From positions 1 to 34,417 of the forward strand of contig JAFGDT010000122.1 of assembly GCA_016931965.1 (NCBI GenBank): DNA of 34,417 bases, given 5' to 3'. Under the pieces are notes generated by a model that worked only from the letters and a program-made list of their open reading frames with translations, did not search any database and was not told the DNA's origin. A program made the translations under genes and the position numbers. Source of the DNA: a bacterium (GTDB taxonomy: Bacteria; Zhuqueibacterota; QNDG01; DSAB01). Below are positions 15,252 to 22,418 of this stretch, in pieces (position 1 is the stretch's first letter; each line of letters begins with the position of its first letter).

Positions 15252-16325
15252 TTGGGAATCATATCCAAAATGGTATTTCTAAAGAATTATTTACTTATAT
15301 TGATGTGTTCATCAACACTATTTTCACAAACAATTCCATCCGGTAGGATTTCAGGAACGATACGGGATGCCGATACCAGAACTCCTGTTTATTATGCTAA
15401 TGTCTTTTTGGCCAACACCACACTGGGTACCGCGTCTGACGAAAATGGATTTTTCAAAATTCAAAATATTCCTCTGGGAAATTATGAAATCGTATTTTCC
15501 CATATCGGTTATGAGGTTCAAATTATTCCCATAAAAATTACTTTCAACGAATACATCATAGAAAACATGGATATTCGTTTAAAAAGCAAGATACTTGAAG
15601 GAGAGAAAGTCACCATCGAAACTGAAGAACCTAAAGAATGGCGTAAAAATCTGGAACGGTTTACACGTATTTTTCTTGGTAAGACGGCGAATGCTTCAAA
15701 ATGCACAATCCTCAATCCGGAAGTCCTCGATTTTCAGGTGGATCCGGATACCCATGTCATAACAGCTTCCTCCGAAAGCATGGTTAAAGTTGAGAATCAA
15801 ACGTTGGGTTACAATATTGAAATTGTGCTTGTTGAATTTGAATGGGAAACAGATGATAAGGGTTTATATACCATCTATCCCTATTTTAAAGAAATGTCAC
15901 CCAAAAATGACAAAGAATATGAAAAATGGCTTGATAAAAGATATGAGACATACACGGGTTCATGCCAGCACTTTTTGTCTTCCCTTACGCTGGATTGTGT
16001 TGAGGAAAACAGATTCCACCTCTACGAACCCATATCCTGGGGAAGCACATATCTTATTACAAAACCCCTTCCATCCGATTCAATTCATACCATCCTTATT
16101 GATTCAACATATTACATAAGAAGAGCTTATTATAACGGATATTTACTCGTAAATTATGAAGATATATTTGATATTTATCAGTCCTCTCTGGAATTTAAAA
16201 ACGAGTATGTCGATATTGATTCTTTCGGTTATAATTTGACGCCCTATTCTTTGAAAAAAAATGGCTATTGGGCTTCTTTACGTATCGCGGATACATTGCC
16301 CAGAAATTACAGGCCACCCAAATAG
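15252..16325 (+). CDS. Exported carboxypeptidase-regulatory-like protein, tandem paralogue
   Basis: About 357 aa, closely similar along its whole length to the preceding protein: ISGTIRDADTRTPVYYANVF, LANTTLGTASDENGFFKI, FSHIGYEVQIIPIK, CTILNPEV, DSFGYNLTPYSLKK, LPRNYRPPK. I placed the start at TTG 15252, 7 bases after AGGA at 15241. ATG 15270 (MVFLKNYLLILMCSSTLFSQ) is the alternative and gives a tidier signal peptide but a poor ribosome site. An upstream ATG at 15198 would overlap the previous gene by 41 bases and is unlikely. Compared with its sister it lacks about 15 residues after residue 195. It has the same likely envelope location and unknown role, and arose by tandem duplication. Confidence 0.8.
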   Translation: MGIISKMVFLKNYLLILMCSSTLFSQTIPSGRISGTIRDADTRTPVYYANVFLANTTLGTASDENGFFKIQNIPLGNYEIVFSHIGYEVQIIPIKITFNEYIIENMDIRLKSKILEGEKVTIETEEPKEWRKNLERFTRIFLGKTANASKCTILNPEVLDFQVDPDTHVITASSESMVKVENQTLGYNIEIVLVEFEWETDDKGLYTIYPYFKEMSPKNDKEYEKWLDKRYETYTGSCQHFLSSLTLDCVEENRFHLYEPISWGSTYLITKPLPSDSIHTILIDSTYYIRRAYYNGYLLVNYEDIFDIYQSSLEFKNEYVDIDSFGYNLTPYSLKKNGYWASLRIADTLPRNYRPPK

Positions 16326-16434
16326 GTAAGATTTTCACTTGAGTATTATACCAATGGATGATGAATTTTAGGATTGAAAGGAAGCGTCACAGCATTCCAT
16401 TTGATATTGCACGGATTTGTTTATTTTTATTAAG

Positions 16435-16693
16435 TATAAGATCGAACGCGGGCCTATCAAACTGGAAGAGGCAGTTGATATTGCCATTCAGGTTGCCAAG
16501 GGATTGGAGAAAGTACACAAAAAAGAGATCGTTCACAGAGATATCAAATCTGCGAATATTTTTGTAATCAATGATGGCGGTGGATCACCGGACAGACATC
16601 TGGTCATTGGGTGTTGTATTGTATGTAATACTGACTGGACAGTTGAATTTCAGAGGAGAATATAAACTGGCTGTGGTCTAAAACATCATGAAT
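16435..16693 (+). pseudogene. Decayed Ser/Thr kinase fragment
   Basis: One frame reads KIERGPIKLEEAVDIAIQVA...[18 protein letters not shown], a kinase catalytic-loop region. The segment holding DFG and the activation loop is gone. A different frame from 16580 then reads [15 protein letters not shown], then [14 protein letters not shown], a TAA, and NIMN. In the kinase at 3813 the matching text is VDHRSDIWSLG ... EYEQAVVYNIMN, so TAT became TAA. With no N-lobe, no DFG, a frame change and a stop, this is dead. It is the fourth kinase-derived locus of the window. Confidence 0.82.
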
Positions 16694-16708
16694 GTTGCAC
16701 GTCATATT

Positions 16709-17092
16709 TTACTTACAACTGATATGCAGTGCTGCACGGAGAATATCTCTTCTTGAAATAATCCCGATCACTCTATCATTCTCAATTATTGGAACTCTTC
16801 TGAACGGGTTCTCACTTATGGTAAGTGCAATCGTATTTACATCATCTTCAGGTGAAAAGCTTTTCACGTTCTTTGACATCACATTCTTGACTTTGGTATT
16901 TTTCAGATCTCCACTAAAAGCGAAATTTAGAATGTCTTTTTCAGTGATGATGCCGACCATCTTTCCTGTACCGTTCGATACTGGCAGTCCACTGATTTTT
17001 TTACACACCAAAGTTTTAATGGCGTCCAACAGTGTTTTGTCCTGGTGAATTGTAACCACCGTTTTTGTCATGATATCATTTGCCTTAATCAT
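16709..17092 (-). CDS. CBS-domain pair protein
   Basis: A 127-aa protein made of two CBS repeats and nothing else: IMTKTVVTIHQDKTLLDAIK with GLPVSN...GKMVGIITEKDIL (about residues 7-58), then VMSKNVKSFSPEDDVNTIA with RRVPII...DRVIGIISRRDILRA (about residues 70-122). Paired CBS domains form a Bateman module that binds adenosyl ligands such as AMP, ATP or NAD. As a stand-alone protein its partner is unknown. An AGGAGGG ribosome site precedes the start. It lies downstream of the Mbx operon on the same strand but is separated from it by about 375 bases holding a gene remnant. Confidence 0.9.
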   Translation of the reverse strand: MIKANDIMTKTVVTIHQDKTLLDAIKTLVCKKISGLPVSNGTGKMVGIITEKDILNFAFSGDLKNTKVKNVMSKNVKSFSPEDDVNTIALTISENPFRRVPIIENDRVIGIISRRDILRAALHISCK

Positions 17093-17202
17093 GATTCCCT
17101 CCTATTTTAGCTTTATAACGTCGGTGATATGCGCTTGAATTACAATGATTTTCATTCACTTTCTTTACATCGGCAACTCCATTCCTGAAATGTTTTATAA
17201 AT

Positions 17203-17439
17203 TTACTTAGAAAAATTTAAGTATAATGTATTGGTTGAAAAAGTAAAATTCCTTCCCCAATCTTTATTAAAATCCGTCCTCAATCCTCTGCTTTGGTCGA
17301 TATAGAGTTGGTGCACGTCGTACACATCCGTGTAACTATCCCCATGTGTTGTATCGCCATGTGGGGAATTGTCCGATATCTTATAAATGGCAAAGGATCT
17401 TCTGCCTCTGCTGAGAATTACGGTGTACTGTGTATAGTT
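17203..17439 (-). pseudogene. Orphan C-terminal coding fragment (unidentified, possibly outer-membrane)
   Basis: The gap between the CBS gene and the Mbx operon holds a 78-codon open frame on the minus strand without a start codon, closed upstream by TAA at 17440-17442. It reads YTQYTVILSRGRRSFAIYK, then ISDNSPHGDTTHGD, YTDVYDVHQLYIDQSRGL, and ends RNFTFSTNTLYLNFSK. Codon use and alternating hydrophobic residues look coding, and the tail recalls the last strands of a beta-barrel. I do not recognise the family. It is most likely the 3' end of a deleted gene. Confidence 0.5.
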
Positions 17440-17466
17440 TTATTATGTTGCACTTGAAACTTGAAT

Positions 17467-19311
17467 TCAGCAGATATATTTGTCAATACCTTCCACAGCT
17501 ATCTTGGCATCCGCAATGGCTGTCACAGCATCTAAATTTACATTGACGATATCTCCCCCTGCAAATAGACCTGTAATTGAGGTCATCCCGTTTTTATCTA
17601 CATATACCTTTTTATATTTGGTAAATTTGAGTTGATCAAAAAGCTTTTTTGATATAAATGAAAAATCCGGCGCCTGGCCAATGGCCTCAATGATCATATC
17701 GCCTTCCAAAAGCCTCTCTTTTTCTTCGTAAAATGTCGGAGCAAATCGTCCCTGCTTATCGAATACGGATTTTACTTTCATGCAGAGAAGTCCCTTGACA
17801 CAACCTTTCTCATCCAGAACAACCTCTTTTGGTCCCCAGGCAGGATGGAACTGGATTCCTTCTTCTTTTGCCTCTTCTATTTCTTCTTTTGTAGCAGGCA
17901 TTTCATCCCAATCCTCCAAGGAAACTGCTTTGGTAACAACGCTATTTTTTGGATACTGCATATGCTGGAGTCTTAAAGCTTCTCTAGCCACATCCATGGC
18001 AACATTTCCCCCGCCAATGACAATGACTTCCTTGCCAACTTTGCACTGCTTCCCGATTTTATTGTCTTTCAGGAAATCGAGCGCTAACAAACACTTTTTG
18101 GAATTTTTTACCTTCGTCGAACGGCTTAATGTGGTTCCGATCCCCAAGAAGACTGCATCATAATTTTTCAAAAGATATTCGAAAGAAACGTCCCTACCCA
18201 CCTTGGTATTAAACTTGAATTCCACACCGAGAGAATGGATGTAATCCACGTCCTTGTCGATGCTTTCAAGGGGCAATCGGTAAAGCGGGGGACCGATTCG
18301 CATCGTCCCTCCACCGCCGGGCAACTCATCGAAAACCACAACCTGATGCCCTTTCAAGATCAGGAAATAGGCTACTGCCAAGCCACCTGGTCCCGCTCCG
18401 ATGACAGCGACGGTTTTACCTGAGGGTTTTACATGTTTTTGCTCTAATGCCGACTTGTAATCTTTGGTGGTATCTGCTACGTACCGTTTCAGCCACCTGA
18501 TCGCCAGAGGTTCTCCCCTAAACCGTAATGAACAGGCATCCTCGCAGTGTTTCATGCAAACCCTACCACAAATGGCAGGAATGGGGTTGTCTTCAAATAT
18601 TTTTTGCAAGGATTCATCGGTTTTGTTCTCAAAGATGGCCTTGATGTAATCTGAAATTTTAAGATGGGCAGGACAGGCCTCTTCGCACAATTGACATCCT
18701 AAACATCGTCCGGCTTCTTTTTGTGCTTCTTCTCTATTGTACCCAATGACCTGTTCAATGAAAGAGACTTTTCTTTCCTCTGGAGATACTTCAGGCATAT
18801 GAACACGCTCGGGTTCAAACAGTGTATATTGAAGATCAGAAACAAATCCTTCATAATTTTCTTTCCGATGGGATAAGCTTGCCTTCAATACAGAATATTT
18901 CTCGGCAGGCAGAAAATTTTCTTGATTTGCCTTTTCATCTTTGGGTAAGAATGTGAAGGTATCGGTATCAAAATGGATGTGAAAATAATCTCTGGAAAGT
19001 CGCAAAGAACCCGGCGGACAAATATCCACACACAGGCCGCAGAAACAGCATCGGCCATAATCCAGTTTTGGCCGTTCCTTTTTCTCCCCCAATTTCGGTT
19101 CGAGCTCGGGTATTTCGACCATTTGAATTGCATCATTGGGACAAATGTCAGCACAGTTGCCGCAACCTGTACATTGACCCCAATCGTTGAGATGAAATCC
19201 CCTGTAGCGCTGTGCAGGCTCTTTCAACTCAAACGGATACCGCAATGTCTTCGGTTTCTTGAATAGAAATCCGGCTGATTTTAAAGGACTCAGTAAACTT
19301 GGTTTTGCCAT
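17467..19311 (-). CDS. Fusion of NuoI/MbxN-like ferredoxin module and GltD/NfnL-like FAD-NAD(P) oxidoreductase
   Basis: A 614-aa iron-sulfur flavoprotein, last gene of the Mbx operon. Residues 1-100 resemble the NuoI/MbxN peripheral subunit, with two [4Fe-4S] motifs: Cys47/50/53/57 (CTGCGNCADICP) and Cys88/91/94/98 (CCFCGLCVDICP). From about residue 180 comes a glutamate-synthase-small-subunit/NfnL-type module: Cys203/206/209/213 (CLGCQLCEEACP), Cys248/252/256/260 (CGRVCMKHCEDAC), FAD motif VIGAGPGG (303-310) and nucleotide motif VIVIGGGNVAMD (429-440). Homologues usually have a VYRR segment before EMPA; here it reads AVSLEDWDEMPA. By inference, loss of those arginines favours NADH over NADPH. 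It would pass electrons between ferredoxin, the membrane complex and pyridine nucleotide. The start follows NuoD by 28 bases. Confidence 0.9.
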   Translation of the reverse strand: MAKPSLLSPLKSAGFLFKKPKTLRYPFELKEPAQRYRGFHLNDWGQCTGCGNCADICPNDAIQMVEIPELEPKLGEKKERPKLDYGRCCFCGLCVDICPPGSLRLSRDYFHIHFDTDTFTFLPKDEKANQENFLPAEKYSVLKASLSHRKENYEGFVSDLQYTLFEPERVHMPEVSPEERKVSFIEQVIGYNREEAQKEAGRCLGCQLCEEACPAHLKISDYIKAIFENKTDESLQKIFEDNPIPAICGRVCMKHCEDACSLRFRGEPLAIRWLKRYVADTTKDYKSALEQKHVKPSGKTVAVIGAGPGGLAVAYFLILKGHQVVVFDELPGGGGTMRIGPPLYRLPLESIDKDVDYIHSLGVEFKFNTKVGRDVSFEYLLKNYDAVFLGIGTTLSRSTKVKNSKKCLLALDFLKDNKIGKQCKVGKEVIVIGGGNVAMDVAREALRLQHMQYPKNSVVTKAVSLEDWDEMPATKEEIEEAKEEGIQFHPAWGPKEVVLDEKGCVKGLLCMKVKSVFDKQGRFAPTFYEEKERLLEGDMIIEAIGQAPDFSFISKKLFDQLKFTKYKKVYVDKNGMTSITGLFAGGDIVNVNLDAVTAIADAKIAVEGIDKYIC

Positions 19312-19339
19312 GGGTTTGATATTCCTTTAAACGTTTCAT

Positions 19340-20437
19340 TTATCTATCTATTTCAGGGGCGACAACGTATAGGCTGATCATGATGTTGCCCACATCGGCT
19401 ATACTGGCATTTTTCAGTGCTTTCTCCAGAATGGTCAGGCCATGGGTATACGAAGGAGTTCGAAAATGCACACGATAGGGTTTATCCCCGCCATTACTCA
19501 CCAGATAAAGACCCAATTCACCGCGTGAAGACTCACAGCGTACGTAGGCCTCCTTATTCGGAATGGTCCACTTGAAAGGATTGGGAATCCGGTTGTATAC
19601 TTCTCCTTCGGGCATCGCATCAAGCAGTTTAAAGATCATGTGCACACTTTCGATCATCTCATCCCGGACCACCCAGATCCTGGAATAGGCATCACCATCT
19701 TCTCGGGTCGGCACCTCCCAGGGGACTTTATCATAAGCAGCATAGGGTTCTACCCTACGGACATCATATTGCATCCCAGTTGCCCTCAAAACCTGACCGG
19801 TTCCCCCCATAGCCAGGGCTTCTTCCCGTGTCACCGTTCCGATCCCTTTGGCCCTTTCATAAAACAAACGGTTATTGAAAAAGGTGTTGTCATAATCAGG
19901 AACACAACCCCCTATAGAATGCAGGGTGTTGACAATTTTATCTTTGAATCCTTCCGGAAAATCCCGCCTAACACCCCCCGGCCAGATATAAATATGATAC
20001 ACCCTTCCACCGGTGAGTTCTTCGAATAGGTCCAGCACCAGATCCCGATGATACATGGCCCATTGGGCCACGGTATCAAAGCCCAGCATGTTTGCATAAG
20101 CCCAAAGGCCAAAAAGATGGGAGCCCACGCGGGCCAGTTCCAGATAAATACTGCGTATATAATGGGCCCTTTCAGGGACTTCAATACCTGCCAGCTTTTC
20201 CACTCCCATGGCGTAAATCATTTCCATGGAATCGGGTTCGACCACATTGATCCGGCAGACCATCGGAAAGTTTTTAATCCAGCTTCTCAGCTCCATGAGT
20301 TTTTCAAATCCCCTGTGCAGATATCCGGGATTGGCGGTGGCTTTCAAAATGCGGTCCCCTTCCACCTTCAAGGTAATACTGAAATTACCAACCATGCCCA
20401 GGTGTTGAGGTCCAAAGTAGAGTTCAAGTTCTCTCAT
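19340..20437 (-). CDS. mbxL: NuoD / MbxL-like 49-kDa subunit lacking [NiFe] ligands
   Basis: A 365-aa member of the NuoD/hydrogenase-large-subunit family. It begins MRELELYFGPQHLGMVGNFS and contains the family segments NPGYLHRGFEKLMELRSW, EKLAGIEVPERAHYIRSIYL, ELARVGSHLFGLWAY and the C-terminal SRGELGLYLVSNG...PYRVHFRTPSYTH. Hydrogenases have two CxxC pairs for the [NiFe] site. Here the first site keeps a single cysteine (Cys61 in MVCRINVV) and the C-terminal pair is replaced by the ending VVAPEIDR. It is therefore not a hydrogenase. In Mbx/MBS and complex I this subunit forms the redox-coupling cavity next to the N2-type cluster. Its start overlaps the NuoC stop by 4 bases, implying translational coupling. 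Confidence 0.93.
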   Translation of the reverse strand: MRELELYFGPQHLGMVGNFSITLKVEGDRILKATANPGYLHRGFEKLMELRSWIKNFPMVCRINVVEPDSMEMIYAMGVEKLAGIEVPERAHYIRSIYLELARVGSHLFGLWAYANMLGFDTVAQWAMYHRDLVLDLFEELTGGRVYHIYIWPGGVRRDFPEGFKDKIVNTLHSIGGCVPDYDNTFFNNRLFYERAKGIGTVTREEALAMGGTGQVLRATGMQYDVRRVEPYAAYDKVPWEVPTREDGDAYSRIWVVRDEMIESVHMIFKLLDAMPEGEVYNRIPNPFKWTIPNKEAYVRCESSRGELGLYLVSNGGDKPYRVHFRTPSYTHGLTILEKALKNASIADVGNIMISLYVVAPEIDR

Positions 20438-20955
20438 CTCTTGTCCGCCTTTTTTCCGACAAAAGGGATAGGATCAAAGACATCACTAACGTATTTTCGG
20501 GTATCGAAATCCTTTCGGAAAGGAGGTGTTTTGTATTCCCTTTCCAGAAAGAGCGGTGTCAGTCTGGGATGGCCTTCGAAATGAATACCGTAAAGCTCGT
20601 GAATTTCACGTTCATATGGTTCTGCATTCTCAAAAATCGGTATGGCTGAAATAAACTGCGGCTTTTCTCTATAAATGCTTGTCTTTAAGATAATGTTCGT
20701 CTTTTCCATATCTGTAAAATGTTTATCTTTTTCCATGTACGCCGAGAGAATGTATACCAGTTCGAATCGTTTTTCCTCAATCCAATCCACACAGGAAATG
20801 AGAGCCAGGTGATTGTATCCGTTACTTTTCAGAAGACTCAGAACAGAAAGAATCGATTCCTTATTGGCGGTTATGGATATTTGATTCCGATCTGCAGGTT
20901 GGATCTGAATCCCGTCAAAAGCGGAGGTTAATTTATCTTTCAGCGGATCTTTCAT
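20434..20955 (-). CDS. mbxK: NuoC / MbxK-like 30-kDa subunit
   Basis: A 173-aa protein of the complex I 30-kDa family, a structural subunit of the peripheral arm that holds the NuoD-like subunit in place. The family signature is near the C terminus: EREIHELYGIHFEGHPRLTP, then LFLERE and PPFRKDFDTRKY. The N-terminal half carries the usual alpha/beta domain (YNHLALISCVDWIEEKRFEL). No cofactor residues are expected. It overlaps both neighbours by 4 bases. Confidence 0.92.
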   Translation of the reverse strand: MKDPLKDKLTSAFDGIQIQPADRNQISITANKESILSVLSLLKSNGYNHLALISCVDWIEEKRFELVYILSAYMEKDKHFTDMEKTNIILKTSIYREKPQFISAIPIFENAEPYEREIHELYGIHFEGHPRLTPLFLEREYKTPPFRKDFDTRKYVSDVFDPIPFVGKKADKR

Positions 20956-21509
20956 GACTTTGTCTCATTTGAAAAAAGGGGTGGCCATTCCAATTTGCCC
21001 AATGCATGTTCCTGATTGGCACGATAAGCCTGATAATGATCCCGATAGCGCTTATACCCGTCTGCCATATCCTTATCGATCAACGTCCAGAGATGGGTCA
21101 CTGCCACAAATATGGCTTCAGGCCGTGGCATACAGCCGGCGATCCAGCCATCGATGGGAATATATTTATCGAGGTGTTTGATGGTATTGTAGGAATCCCA
21201 GTACATACCCCCATTGATGGGACAGGAACCGAATCCCACCGAGTACTTCGGTTCCGGCATCTGCTCATAGGTTCTGATAATGGCTCTCAATGTCTTGACG
21301 GAAACATAACCGGTAATCAGGAATAGATTTGCCTGCCTGGGTGTGGCCACAGGGAGAACGCCGAATCGCTCCGCATCCCAGCGGGCTGTGATGGAAGGAG
21401 GAACCTCGATAATCCCACACCCAGTACAAAAATAGACAGCGTGAAGTGAATATTTATGACCCATCTTTGCCGGTGCTTTCAACCATTTGATCAACTGATT
21501 TCGATCCAT
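20952..21509 (-). CDS. mbxJ: NuoB / MbxJ-like subunit carrying the N2-type [4Fe-4S] cluster
   Basis: A 185-aa member of the NuoB/hydrogenase small subunit family that carries the final [4Fe-4S] cluster facing the NuoD-like subunit. The ligands are visible: Cys28 and Cys31 (FCTGCGIIE), Cys96 (GSCPINGG) and Cys126 (GCMPRPE). The CxxC spacing is the hydrogenase/Mbh/Mbx form rather than the adjacent CC of true complex I, which supports an Mbx-type assignment. AGGAG lies about 8 bases upstream. It starts 3 bases after the NuoH stop and overlaps NuoC by 4 bases. Confidence 0.94.
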   Translation of the reverse strand: MDRNQLIKWLKAPAKMGHKYSLHAVYFCTGCGIIEVPPSITARWDAERFGVLPVATPRQANLFLITGYVSVKTLRAIIRTYEQMPEPKYSVGFGSCPINGGMYWDSYNTIKHLDKYIPIDGWIAGCMPRPEAIFVAVTHLWTLIDKDMADGYKRYRDHYQAYRANQEHALGKLEWPPLFSNETKS

Positions 21510-21512
21510 CCA

Positions 21513-22418
21513 TTATCTCCTGACAATCAACACGATAATCATTCCTATAAAGGCCAACAGCGTAGGCCACCTCCACAAATATTTAACGGCTTGCTCAATC
21601 CTCAAACGAGGCAATGCTGCGTTGACAAAGAGTACCAGAACGAAGACCACCAGCATTTTGAGAAAGAAAATCAGCAGATTTCCTGCACCCCCCAAGAACA
21701 GATTGACAAAAAGAGCAATACCGATAAAAAGACTCAGAGCATGCTGGATCGTGGCGAGGGCCAGGAACGGACCGCCGTATTCTGCCATCGGCCCTGAAGA
21801 AATTTCCTGTGATGCCTGAACAACCTCAAAAGGTCGGATACCCAGAATCGCTGGAAGGATAAGAACATACGCGATTCCCGATAATAACAATGGTAGAGAA
21901 ACGAAAGCCCAACCTGTGTTTTGTTGGATGCTGACGATGTGAACGATAGAAATGGTCTTGTAGTGCGTCATGAGGGCCAAGAGGATGAGTAATAAAGGAA
22001 CCTCATAACCCAAAGCCAGGATGAATTTCCGGGAAATACCAATACTGGTATTCGGATTGGCCGATTCACCACCGCTTAAAGCGATCCCTAGGGGAGCCAG
22101 AAGCATCATATAAAGAATGACCAGCATACCGCCGGAACCGCTTAAAGGACAGATTTGTGCCAACGGTAAAAATAAAACCAAAACGAGTGAACCAGCCAGA
22201 GAAAAGATGATTCCCAGGTTAAACAGTTTTCCATGGCTAACACTCTTTTGGCTAAAGAGTCGGATAACATCAATCACCGGCTGTGTAATGGGTGGGCCAT
22301 AACGCCATTGGATCCGTGCCATGATTTTTCTGGATAATCCCAAAAAGAAAATCCCAATGATTAAGGCTAAAAGCGGGGATAGAATCATCTCAATCATCTG
22401 CATTATCACAGGCTCCAT
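21513..22418 (-). CDS. mbxM: NuoH / MbxM-like membrane subunit
   Basis: A 301-aa integral membrane protein of the NuoH/EchB/MbxM family with about eight membrane helices. It links the peripheral redox arm to the ion-pumping membrane arm. Family marks are ARIQWRYGPPITQPVIDVIR after the first helix and the acidic loop RPFEVVQASQEISSGPMAEY, which corresponds to the conserved Glu-rich loop of NuoH. It overlaps the stop of the NuoL-like gene by 13 bases. Confidence 0.93.
   Translation of the reverse strand: MEPVIMQMIEMILSPLLALIIGIFFLGLSRKIMARIQWRYGPPITQPVIDVIRLFSQKSVSHGKLFNLGIIFSLAGSLVLVLFLPLAQICPLSGSGGMLVILYMMLLAPLGIALSGGESANPNTSIGISRKFILALGYEVPLLLILLALMTHYKTISIVHIVSIQQNTGWAFVSLPLLLSGIAYVLILPAILGIRPFEVVQASQEISSGPMAEYGGPFLALATIQHALSLFIGIALFVNLFLGGAGNLLIFFLKMLVVFVLVLFVNAALPRLRIEQAVKYLWRWPTLLAFIGMIIVLIVRR

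Noticed and set aside
20048..20584. Long plus-strand open frame opposite the NuoD and NuoC genes
   Set aside because: It is the antisense shadow of well-supported genes, with no recognisable domain.
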